Assembly (NCBI GenBank): GCA_024682075.1
Contig: JAIKZQ010000042.1
Location: 1-64,000, forward strand
DNA from: Lachnospiraceae bacterium
GTDB taxonomy: Bacteria; Bacillota; Clostridia; Lachnospirales; Lachnospiraceae
Length of the DNA stretch: 64,000 nucleotides
Direction: 5' to 3'
A model generated the notes under the pieces. The model worked only from the letters and a program-made list of their open reading frames with translations. It did not search any database and was not told where the DNA came from. A program made the position numbers and the translations under genes. Below, piece after piece: positions 8,210-16,114 of this stretch. The first letter of the stretch is position 1. Every line of letters starts with the position of its first letter.

Positions 8210-8623
8210 ATGAAGATAAATAAGATAAATAAATACAACAAACCATGCTATGCTGCGGGAGTTGCAACGGCACTCGTGACGGCGACCATCACAGGCTGCG
8301 GAACTGCAACTGCGTCGGATGATCCGGAACTTTCGGGAGATGTGCAGGTATATGATCCGGGTACTGAGGTTCAGCTGGACGGAGAAGTTGCGACGCCTGA
8401 TGGCGGTGACTACGGCGGGGAAATCGAGCTGGACGGCGCGGTGGCGATGCCTCTCGATAAAGAAGACAATGGACAGGAAGGAATCTTCGGAAAAGGAGAC
8501 ACAGAGGAAATTGAAGTGATACTCGACGGAGATGTGGCAATATGCGATCCGACAGATGAAGATGAGGTCATCCTTGACGGAGAAGTCGAGTTCTGTGATC
8601 CCGATACAACTGAAGAGCCATGA
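8210..8623 (+). CDS. Small repeat lipoprotein, putative substrate of the radical SAM enzyme
   Basis: A 137-residue lipoprotein with the signal peptide ending in ITGC (Cys30). The mature part is very acidic and contains five degenerate repeats centred on Gly43, 58, 76, 107 and 124. The pattern is E-V/I-x-L-D/S-G-(D/E/A)-V, then 2-3 residues, then (Y/P/C) often followed by Asp-Pro. The last two repeats end ICDP and FCDP. I do not recognise the family. Its stop overlaps the start of the radical SAM gene (ATGA), and a repeated, low-complexity secreted peptide next to a SPASM enzyme is the layout of a modified-peptide precursor. The ATG at 8210 was chosen over 8180 because it gives a normal signal peptide. 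Confidence 0.7.
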   Translation: MKINKINKYNKPCYAAGVATALVTATITGCGTATASDDPELSGDVQVYDPGTEVQLDGEVATPDGGDYGGEIELDGAVAMPLDKEDNGQEGIFGKGDTEEIEVILDGDVAICDPTDEDEVILDGEVEFCDPDTTEEP

Positions 8624-9699
8624 ATCTTACATTACATCTTACCGAAAACTGCAACATGGACTGTCTTTACTGCGTCCGTGAGAAAAGTCCGAAAGACATG
8701 ACCGAAGAGGTCCTGATCAAGGCCTGTGATCTTGCGTTCTCAAAAGGAACAAGAGCGGGCCTTTGTTTTTTTGGCGGTGAACCGCTTCTGAAAAAAGATC
8801 TGATCTTCAGGGCACTCGATTACTGCACGGAAAAATCCGCAGAGTCCGGTATCAGATTTGACTGTAAGATGACCACCAACGGAACGCTGCTTGATGAGGG
8901 ATTTCTTGAGCGCGCGCGTGTTTCTCATATGGGCATAGGGCTTTCCTTCGACGGAACCACTCAGGATGTCTGCAGGAGGTTTTCTGACGGCAGGCCCACA
9001 GCTGCTCTCATTGAAGAAAAAGCCGGGCTCCTGCTGAAATATATGCCGGATTCCACGGCACTTGCAACCATTGCTCCTCAGGCTGTCCCTTATTATGCGC
9101 AGTCCGTAAGATACCTTCATGAACTGGGCTTTAAGAACATATCCATGGTGATCGCCTACGGCAAAAAAGTCAGCTGGACCGATGACGATCTTGACATATT
9201 AAAAGAACAACTTTCGCTGACCTGTGAATATCTTAAGGAACTGTTCGTCAGGGGCGAGAAGATTTTCGTAGGTCCTGTTTTTTCCAAGATCAGGGAATGC
9301 ATCAGTGACAGGAATCCTTCCGAGAGATGTCACCTTGGTGTAAGGCAGATGCCCGTGACACCGGCAGGTGATCTGTATCCCTGTACCTCTTTTATCGGTG
9401 ACAGGGATTATCTTCTCGGTAATGTTTTTGACGGGATAGATCGCACCAAGGTCATGGAGATCGCAAAAAAGGCCTCGGTTCCCGAGTCCTGCGAGGGATG
9501 TGCTCTCATAAGGCGCTGCACCAATTCATGCGGATGTTCAAACCGGATGAACACGGGTGATGAGAATATCATTTCACCGCTTCAGTGCACTTATGAGCGC
9601 ATGCTGATCGAGGCAAGCGATGCCCTGGGTGAGGAACTGTACCGTTTGGATCCCGTAAGATTTTCCAAAGTGTTCGGTGAGAGTGCCCGCAATGAATAG
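8620..9699 (+). CDS. Radical SAM/SPASM peptide-modifying enzyme
   Basis: A 359-residue radical SAM enzyme. The 4Fe-4S motif CxxxCxxC is Cys11, Cys15 and Cys18, immediately at the N-terminus, so no RRE/PqqD-like precursor-binding domain precedes it. The C-terminal SPASM domain is canonical: Cys-x12-Gly-x4-Cys (CHLGV...GDLYPC), then Cys-x2-Cys-x5-Cys-x3-Cys (CEGCALIRRCTNSCGC) and a last Cys in LQC. SPASM proteins install thioether, C-C or formylglycine changes in peptides or proteins. The gene overlaps the repeat lipoprotein by 4 nt and the protease by 8 nt, so all three are coupled. Confidence 0.87.
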   Translation: MNLTLHLTENCNMDCLYCVREKSPKDMTEEVLIKACDLAFSKGTRAGLCFFGGEPLLKKDLIFRALDYCTEKSAESGIRFDCKMTTNGTLLDEGFLERARVSHMGIGLSFDGTTQDVCRRFSDGRPTAALIEEKAGLLLKYMPDSTALATIAPQAVPYYAQSVRYLHELGFKNISMVIAYGKKVSWTDDDLDILKEQLSLTCEYLKELFVRGEKIFVGPVFSKIRECISDRNPSERCHLGVRQMPVTPAGDLYPCTSFIGDRDYLLGNVFDGIDRTKVMEIAKKASVPESCEGCALIRRCTNSCGCSNRMNTGDENIISPLQCTYERMLIEASDALGEELYRLDPVRFSKVFGESARNE

Positions 9700-10921
9700 A
9701 AACAAAATTAATAAAAAGATTCTGATCGTAACCTGTTTTATTCTTTTGATCATTACAGCAATTCTGCTTATCGCAGCTGTCATATCGGACATGCCCGAAG
9801 ATTCCGTTCCGGAGGCGGCACAGATAGAGGCGGTTCCCATCACTGAGGTGATCGAAGATGAACCCGAAGAAGAGACGGCCACGCCACCTTCATTCATGAT
9901 GCTGAGCGACAGAAAATACAGGACGGGAACGGCTCTTTCTCTTCTTGACCTTGTATATGCTCAGGATACGGGCGGCATGGACCTGACTGACAGGATCGTC
10001 ATTGTAAGTGACGGAGGATATGCCACTGATGTTCCCGGAGATTACGAAGTTACCTACAGTGTCACTGATGATGCCGGAGTTACTTGCGAAGAGACAGTGA
10101 CGGTTTCTGTCGGTGACTTCGATCATAACGATTACGGGTTTGAGATTGACAGGGAAGTGCTGGCTTTTTTGATAGATCATGATCACTTCGATTACGATCC
10201 TCTGACAGATGCAGACGCCGGTGATATTGATAAACTTACTCTTCTGACCAGCCCGGCGTCGTTCGGCGCAGCTTATGATGACGGTGCATGCAGCTGCTTT
10301 CTTTATAAGGTAACACCGGATCATTTGTATTTTTATACAAATAAGCACTGTCCGGTGGACAGTGCCGATACTCTTTGCCTGTATGCTTATGATGACAACA
10401 TGACGGAGATTCCTTCATCCGAGATCATGTATTTAAAGTATCATCTCGAGTATGATGCGGTTGCAAACGGTTATCTTCAGTATGACCAGCAGTTGTTTGT
10501 CGTTCCGCTTTCTTACTTCGATATCGATGAACTGCTGTGCTTTAAGCAGGTTCATGTCGACATGGATGCTTTTGATGCCCTCGAAGTCGGAGACATGTTC
10601 CTGATGAACACGCAGTCATGGAGAAGATGCCAGAAGGACATAGTGCTGGCCAATACCGTTATGTTTCTCGACTGTTACGAGCAGACCGCATATCATTATG
10701 ACGGTGATAACAGCGTGCCCGCGGTGTCCCATATGATAGTCGGGGAACTGAAGAATGCGGTAGGAAGCTGCAGCGGATCTCCATGCTTTGACAGGTACGG
10801 CAATTTCCTGGGATTCATATGGGGAACCACTTATGCAAACGGACCGGAGCTCATTTATCTCGACCAGTTTGTTCCTGCAGTATATTTCAAAGAATTTGCA
10901 GACTCGGTCGAATACGAATGA
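9692..10921 (+). CDS. Membrane-anchored trypsin-like serine protease with Ig-like domain
   Basis: A 409-residue protein. One N-terminal membrane helix (about residues 9-31) is followed by an acidic linker and an Ig-like DUF5011-type domain (DVPGDYEVTYSVTDDAG). Then comes a chymotrypsin-fold region. A triad can be seen: His219 in YTNKHC, a candidate Asp265 in QYDQQLFVVPL, and Ser361 in CSGSPCF, which replaces the usual DSGGP. It is predicted outside the membrane, where it could process the neighbouring lipoprotein. The ATG at 9692 has GGTGAGAG upstream; a GTG at 9677 is an alternative. The 3' end faces the zinc-ribbon gene with no clear terminator. Confidence 0.75.
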   Translation: MNRNKINKKILIVTCFILLIITAILLIAAVISDMPEDSVPEAAQIEAVPITEVIEDEPEEETATPPSFMMLSDRKYRTGTALSLLDLVYAQDTGGMDLTDRIVIVSDGGYATDVPGDYEVTYSVTDDAGVTCEETVTVSVGDFDHNDYGFEIDREVLAFLIDHDHFDYDPLTDADAGDIDKLTLLTSPASFGAAYDDGACSCFLYKVTPDHLYFYTNKHCPVDSADTLCLYAYDDNMTEIPSSEIMYLKYHLEYDAVANGYLQYDQQLFVVPLSYFDIDELLCFKQVHVDMDAFDALEVGDMFLMNTQSWRRCQKDIVLANTVMFLDCYEQTAYHYDGDNSVPAVSHMIVGELKNAVGSCSGSPCFDRYGNFLGFIWGTTYANGPELIYLDQFVPAVYFKEFADSVEYE

Positions 10922-10930
10922 TCGCATTTC

Positions 10931-11302
10931 TTACCACTTTATTTCTTCTTTCATTTTGCTTATCGTTGCGAATTCCTGATAAGCCCTTACTTTCACCTTG
11001 CTGTTAACGGGATAGGGCTTTGATGTTTTGCGAAGGGGCAGCAGGAAGGGGATTGAAAACAGAGCATCCTCTATCCACAGAGCCTGAGTGAGGACGTAAA
11101 TTCCGATGGCACCGGGAATGCCTGCAACCGATGCATAAAATACTGCCTCGAAAAAGCTTATCCTGGCAAGCTTGCACTCCACGGTAGGATATTCGCTTGC
11201 AAGTTCGGCGGTTGATACGTTTTCTATGACAGTTCCGCAATACTGGCATATTTCCGACAGTACGGGGGCTCCGCAGTTCGGACAGGTTCTGTTATCACTC
11301 AT
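10931..11302 (-). CDS. Zinc-ribbon small membrane protein
   Basis: A 123-residue protein. It starts with a double-CxxC zinc ribbon (CPNCG at residues 7-11 and CQYCG about 10 residues later). Two hydrophobic segments follow (FFEAVFYASVAGIPGAIGIY and ALFSIPFLLPL), so it is probably membrane-bound with the ribbon in the cytoplasm. The function is unknown. The ATG at 11302 is preceded by GGGGAG, and upstream in-frame starts would run into the divergent promoter region, so they were rejected. Confidence 0.65.
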   Translation of the reverse strand: MSDNRTCPNCGAPVLSEICQYCGTVIENVSTAELASEYPTVECKLARISFFEAVFYASVAGIPGAIGIYVLTQALWIEDALFSIPFLLPLRKTSKPYPVNSKVKVRAYQEFATISKMKEEIKW

Positions 11303-11362
11303 GGTATTCTCCCCTTTCGGGATAATGCTATCATCACCTGCTTTCCGCATAAAGAGACTTTT

Positions 11363-11408
11363 AGTATACTTTTCGTATGTATCCACAGCGCAGCCTTGCG
11401 GATACAAT
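11363..11408 (+). promoter_or_regulatory. Activator-type promoter of the kinase/regulator pair
   Basis: The 22-bp element AGTATACTTTT-C-GTATGTATCC lies at 11363-11384 and is followed 18 nt later by the -10 box TACAAT (11403-11408). The same element with one change sits in front of the lipoprotein gene at 14286 with an identical 18-nt gap. It covers the -35 position, contains ATAC/GTAT half-sites, and is a candidate site for the response regulator encoded at 13571. Confidence 0.6.
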
Positions 11409-11444
11409 ATGATAAGACTTTTGCGCATCGGAGCGATCATATAT

Positions 11445-13574
11445 ATGAAAAACATGAAACGGAAATTACAAATAATTGCGAGACGGATTTTTGCGACAGA
11501 CAGGGAGATCCAGGTCATCGCATTCAACATACTGGCATTTTGCGGGATCAGCGTAAGCGTCATAACCGCATTTGTTAATCTGTTCCGCAATCCCGGCGCA
11601 GTGGCTGCCGATGCTGCCGGTGCGCTCGGTTCACTGGCACTGATGTACTACTGCCATAAAACCGGGAATTATAAAAAGGCAATGATCCTCACCGCATTTC
11701 TGATATTCATGGGTCTGTTTACTTTCCTGTATTTCCTTCAGGGCGGATATCATGGAGGAATCCCGTCATTCTTTATCTTCGGGATAGTGTTTACCGCCTT
11801 CCTTTTGGACGGCATCACGATGGTCGTGCTGATAGCCATCGAATTGGCGTGGTATGTCGCTCTGATCCTTTATTCGTATTTTCATCCGGCCACGCTGAAT
11901 AATGATGAGAAGTTCTACATGACCTGCGTCATTCTGGACATGACGCTTGTTGCACTGTCACTGGCCATGACAATGTATTTCCAGATACGTGTCTACAGAA
12001 AAAAACAGCATCAGCTGAATGCCGCGATACGTGAAGCGGATGAAGCCAATAAAGCCAAGAGTGATTTCATCGCGAAGATGAGTCATGATGTTCGCACGCC
12101 TCTCAATACCATTCTTGCGATGAATGAGCTGATAGTGAATAATTCTTCTTCGGAACGCATAAGGGAATGGGTAAATGACAGTAATATCTCGGGACGGCTT
12201 CTTTTGTCCATGATCGATGACATGCTCGATCTGTCAAGGATCGAGGCCGGAAGGATCGTGATACTTACACAGCCCTGGAACACTCACAGCGTTTTCGATG
12301 AAATAGCCAAGATCTGGAGATTAAATGCCGGAAAGTCCGGACTGGAATTCAAATATGAGATGTCGGAAGACGTACCCGGATATTTAAACGGCGATGAAGG
12401 CGTCATCAGGAAGATAACCGATAACCTCCTGAGCAATGCCGTGAAGTATACGAAAAAAGGCAGCATGAAGCTCTCGGTGAAATACGATGATATGCTTGAT
12501 ATCTCCGTGGAAGATACAGGTGTTGGAATCGCACCGGATTATATCGAGGAGATCTTCAGGCCCTATGAGCGCGGCGTGGAGGAGGTCTATAAGGAAACGA
12601 GCGGCAGCGGACTCGGCCTTTCCATTGTAAAGGAACTTGTGGAGGCAATGGGCGGAACGATACAGTGCAGCAGCGTTCTCGGTGAAGGAAGCATCTTCAG
12701 GGTCAGAGTGCCTCAAAAGAAAGCACAGGAAGCCGGCAACACGGCGCATGAAGATCCCGCACCGCAGGAAACCGTAAAGACCAAGCATTTTGTTGCACCC
12801 GATGCACATATCCTTGTTGTCGACGACAATGAATATAACAGAAAAGTAATACGCGAATTCACCGAGCCCTCACTCATTCAGCTCGATGATGTCGAGAGCG
12901 GATATGAGGCTGTCGAGATGATAGACATCAAACATTACGATCTCATATTCATGGACATCAGGATGCCTCATATGGACGGAATGCAGACACTGGAGAAGAT
13001 AAAAGAAGAGTATCCCGGTTTTGATACTCCGGTCATTGCCCTTACGGGAGATATAATGAACGGAGTCGAAGAAAGGCTCATGGCTCAGGGATTCAGCGGT
13101 TTTATTGCAAAACCCGTAAGCCTGAACAAACTCCTGACCACGATCAGGGAGTATATTCCCGCAAAGATCGTGGAACTGGATGATGTCTATGAGAAGGAAC
13201 CTTCGCCCGAAAAGCTGGAGCTTGGACAGATCTATTTAAGCCCGTATGGCATAGACCTGAAGCTGGCGCTTGAGCATTGTGCGGGCAACAGCAGTGAATT
13301 TGAGACCAGGGCAGAACTTTTCGAAGAATATGCCGATTCGAATATCGCAAATCTTAAGGATCATCCTTTTGACGATGATTATTATCTTCAGGTCCATTCA
13401 GTAAAGTCTGTTGCAAAAGGCATAGGAGCTTATCTTCTTGCCCAGCTTGCAGAAACGGTTGAACTCAGAAGAGATGATGAGTTTTCGAAGGAAGTCAATC
13501 CGCTTATCCTTTCCGAGTACGAAAGAGTAAGGAAAGGTTTGGCCGGATATAAAGAGGAGATTGCCGCAAAATGA
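11445..13574 (+). CDS. Hybrid histidine kinase (membrane, HisKA-HATPase-REC-Hpt)
   Basis: A 709-residue sensor kinase. Five or six membrane helices occupy residues 20-180. The phosphoacceptor His214 lies in KMSHDVRTPLN, the ATP-binding domain has a DTGVGIA box and GSGLGLSIV, a receiver has Asp504 (FMDIRMP), and an Hpt-like domain has His651 (QVHSVKSVAKGIGA). The input is an unrecognised membrane domain. The ATG at 11445 was chosen because the likely -10 box ends at 11408, which rules out the earlier starts. The gene overlaps the response regulator by 4 nt. Confidence 0.85.
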   Translation: MKNMKRKLQIIARRIFATDREIQVIAFNILAFCGISVSVITAFVNLFRNPGAVAADAAGALGSLALMYYCHKTGNYKKAMILTAFLIFMGLFTFLYFLQGGYHGGIPSFFIFGIVFTAFLLDGITMVVLIAIELAWYVALILYSYFHPATLNNDEKFYMTCVILDMTLVALSLAMTMYFQIRVYRKKQHQLNAAIREADEANKAKSDFIAKMSHDVRTPLNTILAMNELIVNNSSSERIREWVNDSNISGRLLLSMIDDMLDLSRIEAGRIVILTQPWNTHSVFDEIAKIWRLNAGKSGLEFKYEMSEDVPGYLNGDEGVIRKITDNLLSNAVKYTKKGSMKLSVKYDDMLDISVEDTGVGIAPDYIEEIFRPYERGVEEVYKETSGSGLGLSIVKELVEAMGGTIQCSSVLGEGSIFRVRVPQKKAQEAGNTAHEDPAPQETVKTKHFVAPDAHILVVDDNEYNRKVIREFTEPSLIQLDDVESGYEAVEMIDIKHYDLIFMDIRMPHMDGMQTLEKIKEEYPGFDTPVIALTGDIMNGVEERLMAQGFSGFIAKPVSLNKLLTTIREYIPAKIVELDDVYEKEPSPEKLELGQIYLSPYGIDLKLALEHCAGNSSEFETRAELFEEYADSNIANLKDHPFDDDYYLQVHSVKSVAKGIGAYLLAQLAETVELRRDDEFSKEVNPLILSEYERVRKGLAGYKEEIAAK

Positions 13575-14176
13575 CCCGCAAAAGAGTAATGGTAATAGAT
13601 GATGACAGTGTCATGCTGCTGATGATGAAGACCCAGCTGGAAGTTCTGTATGACGTGATCACGTTTTCGTCCGGAGCGGAGGCGCTTGCCGAACTGGAAA
13701 GATCGACCCGGCTCCCGAATCTGATCCTGCTTGACATCGGCATGAAAAACATGGACGGATATGAAGTGCTCGGAAGACTCAAGGCCAGCGATAAGCTTAA
13801 GATGATTCCGGTAGTTTTCCTGACCGGAATGACCGATGAGGTTTCCGAATGCAGGGGACTTGAGATGGATGTGGTCGATTATCTCAAAAAACCCGTTGCC
13901 GGAAAGGTGCTGTTTGCAAGAGTCCAGCATTACATAGAGCTGTATTCGGACATGGAAAATAAGGGCAAGCTTGATGAAAGCCTGATGAATTCCATTCCGG
14001 AACCGCTTACCGAAAGAGAACTCGAAACTGCCAGACTCATGGCTGAGTTCCGGTCCGATCGTGAGATCTGCGATATCCTTCATATCTCGATGCCTTATGC
14101 CAAAAAACTGGTGTCCGGCGTGAAAGAAAAACTCGGATTGGAAAAGCGCGGTGACATCCGACGCTATCTGGTCTGA
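13571..14176 (+). CDS. Response regulator with LuxR-type helix-turn-helix
   Basis: A 201-residue DNA-binding response regulator. The receiver has the acidic pocket IDDDS (residues 9-13), phosphoacceptor Asp55 in LILLDIG, the Thr of FLTG and Lys in YLKKPV. Residues 145-201 (LTERELETARLMAEFRSDREIC and onward) resemble a GerE/LuxR output domain, shorter than usual. The start codon overlaps the kinase stop, so the two form a cognate pair. I infer that it binds the repeated 22-bp element at 11363 and 14202. Confidence 0.85.
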   Translation: MTRKRVMVIDDDSVMLLMMKTQLEVLYDVITFSSGAEALAELERSTRLPNLILLDIGMKNMDGYEVLGRLKASDKLKMIPVVFLTGMTDEVSECRGLEMDVVDYLKKPVAGKVLFARVQHYIELYSDMENKGKLDESLMNSIPEPLTERELETARLMAEFRSDREICDILHISMPYAKKLVSGVKEKLGLEKRGDIRRYLV

Positions 14177-14201
14177 GCATAAAGAATGACCGACTGTAAC
14201 A

Positions 14202-14247
14202 AGTATACTTTTAGTATGTATCCTCCCCGTATGAGAGTCTTTATAAT
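14202..14247 (+). promoter_or_regulatory. Second copy of the activator-type promoter
   Basis: AGTATACTTTT-A-GTATGTATCC at 14202-14223 is followed after 18 nt by TATAAT (14242-14247). It matches the element at 11363-11384 in 21 of 22 positions. Distances to the start codons are also similar (62 and 60 nt). It would drive the lipoprotein gene at 14286. Confidence 0.6.
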
Positions 14248-14285
14248 CATCATGGTGTAAAGATTCTTTATGAGGAGGATTTTTT

Positions 14286-15098
14286 ATGAAAAAGAGATTA
14301 CTGGCTGTACTTATTGCCGGATTGATGACCGGAACGATGGCAGCGTGCGGAGGTACCGGCACATCGGCAGAGGAGCCTCACGCCTCGGCAGTTCAGGCAG
14401 ACGATGATGACGAACCTGCAGCAGAACCTGCAGCAGAACCCGCTGTCACCGGAACCGAAGATGTCACAGTTGATGCAGGGGCTGATGTGACCGATATCCC
14501 CCAGGGAGTATGGATCTATGGACAGAGCCACAACAGCTGGGTCGTTATCGATGGCGATACCTGGCAGTGCCTGAATGAAAACGGGGATGCCATTTCGGAA
14601 GGCAATGTCATCTCGGGTGACGGAGTGCTTGAACTTTATGATGACAGTGACACGGCGTTCTTTACTTTTTCCGTAGAAGAGGACGGCGCTCTCTTTGATG
14701 AGATGTACATGGTTGAATATTTTCCCGTAGATCATCTGCCCGAGAAGTTCCCTGCCCAGCTTGAGGCGGAGATCGGATTTGATGCGATCGTGGGAGACTG
14801 GACCTATCAGGAACAGGATACTGATGATTATGAGACCTATATCGACATGGCGTTTGTCAGGATCTTTGAGGACGGAAGATACACCATCCGCTACAACGGA
14901 GAGGAAGATGACCATCTTGGCATAATCCTCATAGAGCTCGATGTGAATCCTGACGGAACGACCATTCCCATGTATTCATTCTTTGAAGGCGGCAACAACT
15001 ACTGGAACGGGTGCTACATGGGTTACGGTGAAGGTGAACCGATCTATTTCGGAAACGGCGGAACCGCAAGACTTATTCCCGCAGAAGGTGTGGGCTGA
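14286..15098 (+). CDS. Secreted lipoprotein, unknown function
   Basis: A 270-residue lipoprotein with signal peptide and lipobox MAAC (Cys21). An acidic Glu-Pro-Ala linker (PAAEPAAEPA) follows. The remainder is beta-rich with two sections that begin with G-x-W-x-Y (QGVWIYGQS and VGDWTYQEQ), reminiscent of lipocalin-like repeats, but I cannot name a family. GAGGAGG lies 8 nt before the ATG. Its promoter carries the same element as the kinase operon, so it is a likely target of that two-component system. A second lipoprotein follows after 34 nt. Confidence 0.72.
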   Translation: MKKRLLAVLIAGLMTGTMAACGGTGTSAEEPHASAVQADDDDEPAAEPAAEPAVTGTEDVTVDAGADVTDIPQGVWIYGQSHNSWVVIDGDTWQCLNENGDAISEGNVISGDGVLELYDDSDTAFFTFSVEEDGALFDEMYMVEYFPVDHLPEKFPAQLEAEIGFDAIVGDWTYQEQDTDDYETYIDMAFVRIFEDGRYTIRYNGEEDDHLGIILIELDVNPDGTTIPMYSFFEGGNNYWNGCYMGYGEGEPIYFGNGGTARLIPAEGVG

Positions 15099-15132
15099 GA
15101 TAGTAATAACCGGTAATCTGAAGGAGAAAAAA

Positions 15133-16008
15133 ATGATCAGGAAAAACATTGCAAAATATATTTTGATAGGAGCTGCATGCATGCTCAGCATCTGCGGCTG
15201 CGGAGCCGGAAACGGTGCCGCTAACGGAAACGTCGGCACTGACTGGCCTGATGCCGAGATCGTAGGCGCCGACTGGAGAACCTGGGGCATCATTGATGCG
15301 TTCGGAACTCTTGAGCTTGACGGTGAGAAGATTGATGTATGCGCATGCCTTTACGCAGACAGGGCTGAGCTTTATTACGATGAGGAGAACCAGAACCTTT
15401 TCAAGACCGTCGAATTTCCCGAGAGGCTTTCGGCTGCGGAGTATGAGAAGCTGTCCATAGAATTTACTGATGATACCGGAGACGGTAACACTGACCTTAT
15501 ATTTGTCGTCGGAACCGAAAACACCGTCGAGCGCAGATTCAGCTATATCTATGATCAGAGTGAATTTGTATATGACGCATTTTCGGCTTTCCCCAATCCT
15601 GCAAATGTGGATCAGGGCGGTGTTGAACTTGATGATGCGGAACAGGGTTATGCAGACTTCACCGGCCGTTACACCGAAGCACCTACCGGAAGATGCCTCA
15701 TTGAGATAACCGCAGAATCCGAGGATAGCTATACGATCACCGTTAACTGGGCAAACTCCGCGTCTGAAGAAGTCGTTTGGGCCATCACCGGTGCCACATA
15801 CGGCGAAGCCGGAGACGAGCTTGTTTATTCCGATGCACTTTGCTATATCAGAACATATGATGAAGAAGGCAATTACACGGATGAAGACATCTATTCCGAC
15901 GGAAGCGGCAAGTTCTGGATGACCGATGCCGGAATGCTCGGATGGATGAGCGATAATTCCGATGCCGACGGACTTACCGGCGAGGATCTGTTTGAAAGGA
16001 TCGACTGA
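15133..16008 (+). CDS. Secreted lipoprotein, unknown function
   Basis: A 291-residue protein with an N-terminal hydrophobic segment and a probable lipobox ICGC (Cys23). The mature protein is acidic and rich in aromatic residues, with a LDGEKIDVCACLYADRAELYYDEE strand region and a later EITAESEDSYTITVNWANSASEEVVW segment that resembles a lipocalin-like barrel. I do not recognise it. AAGGAGA precedes the ATG at 15133; longer in-frame starts overlap the upstream lipoprotein gene and lack a signal peptide. It is probably co-transcribed with that gene. Confidence 0.68.
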   Translation: MIRKNIAKYILIGAACMLSICGCGAGNGAANGNVGTDWPDAEIVGADWRTWGIIDAFGTLELDGEKIDVCACLYADRAELYYDEENQNLFKTVEFPERLSAAEYEKLSIEFTDDTGDGNTDLIFVVGTENTVERRFSYIYDQSEFVYDAFSAFPNPANVDQGGVELDDAEQGYADFTGRYTEAPTGRCLIEITAESEDSYTITVNWANSASEEVVWAITGATYGEAGDELVYSDALCYIRTYDEEGNYTDEDIYSDGSGKFWMTDAGMLGWMSDNSDADGLTGEDLFERID

Positions 16009-16114
16009 TCATTCCGGGACAAAAACCCGTCAATAAAGGATAAAAAAACATTTTTAATTCTCTCTGTGCGGGGATACTATTTTACATATAGGTAAAAGCG
16101 CATGGAGAGATGAT

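Noticed and set aside
13430..14362. 310-residue minus-strand ORF spanning the response regulator
   Set aside because: It is antisense to the regulator gene and lacks any known domain or ribosome site.
16009..16035. Hairpin CGGG/CCCG after the second lipoprotein gene
   Set aside because: Only four base pairs and no U-run; too weak to list as a terminator.
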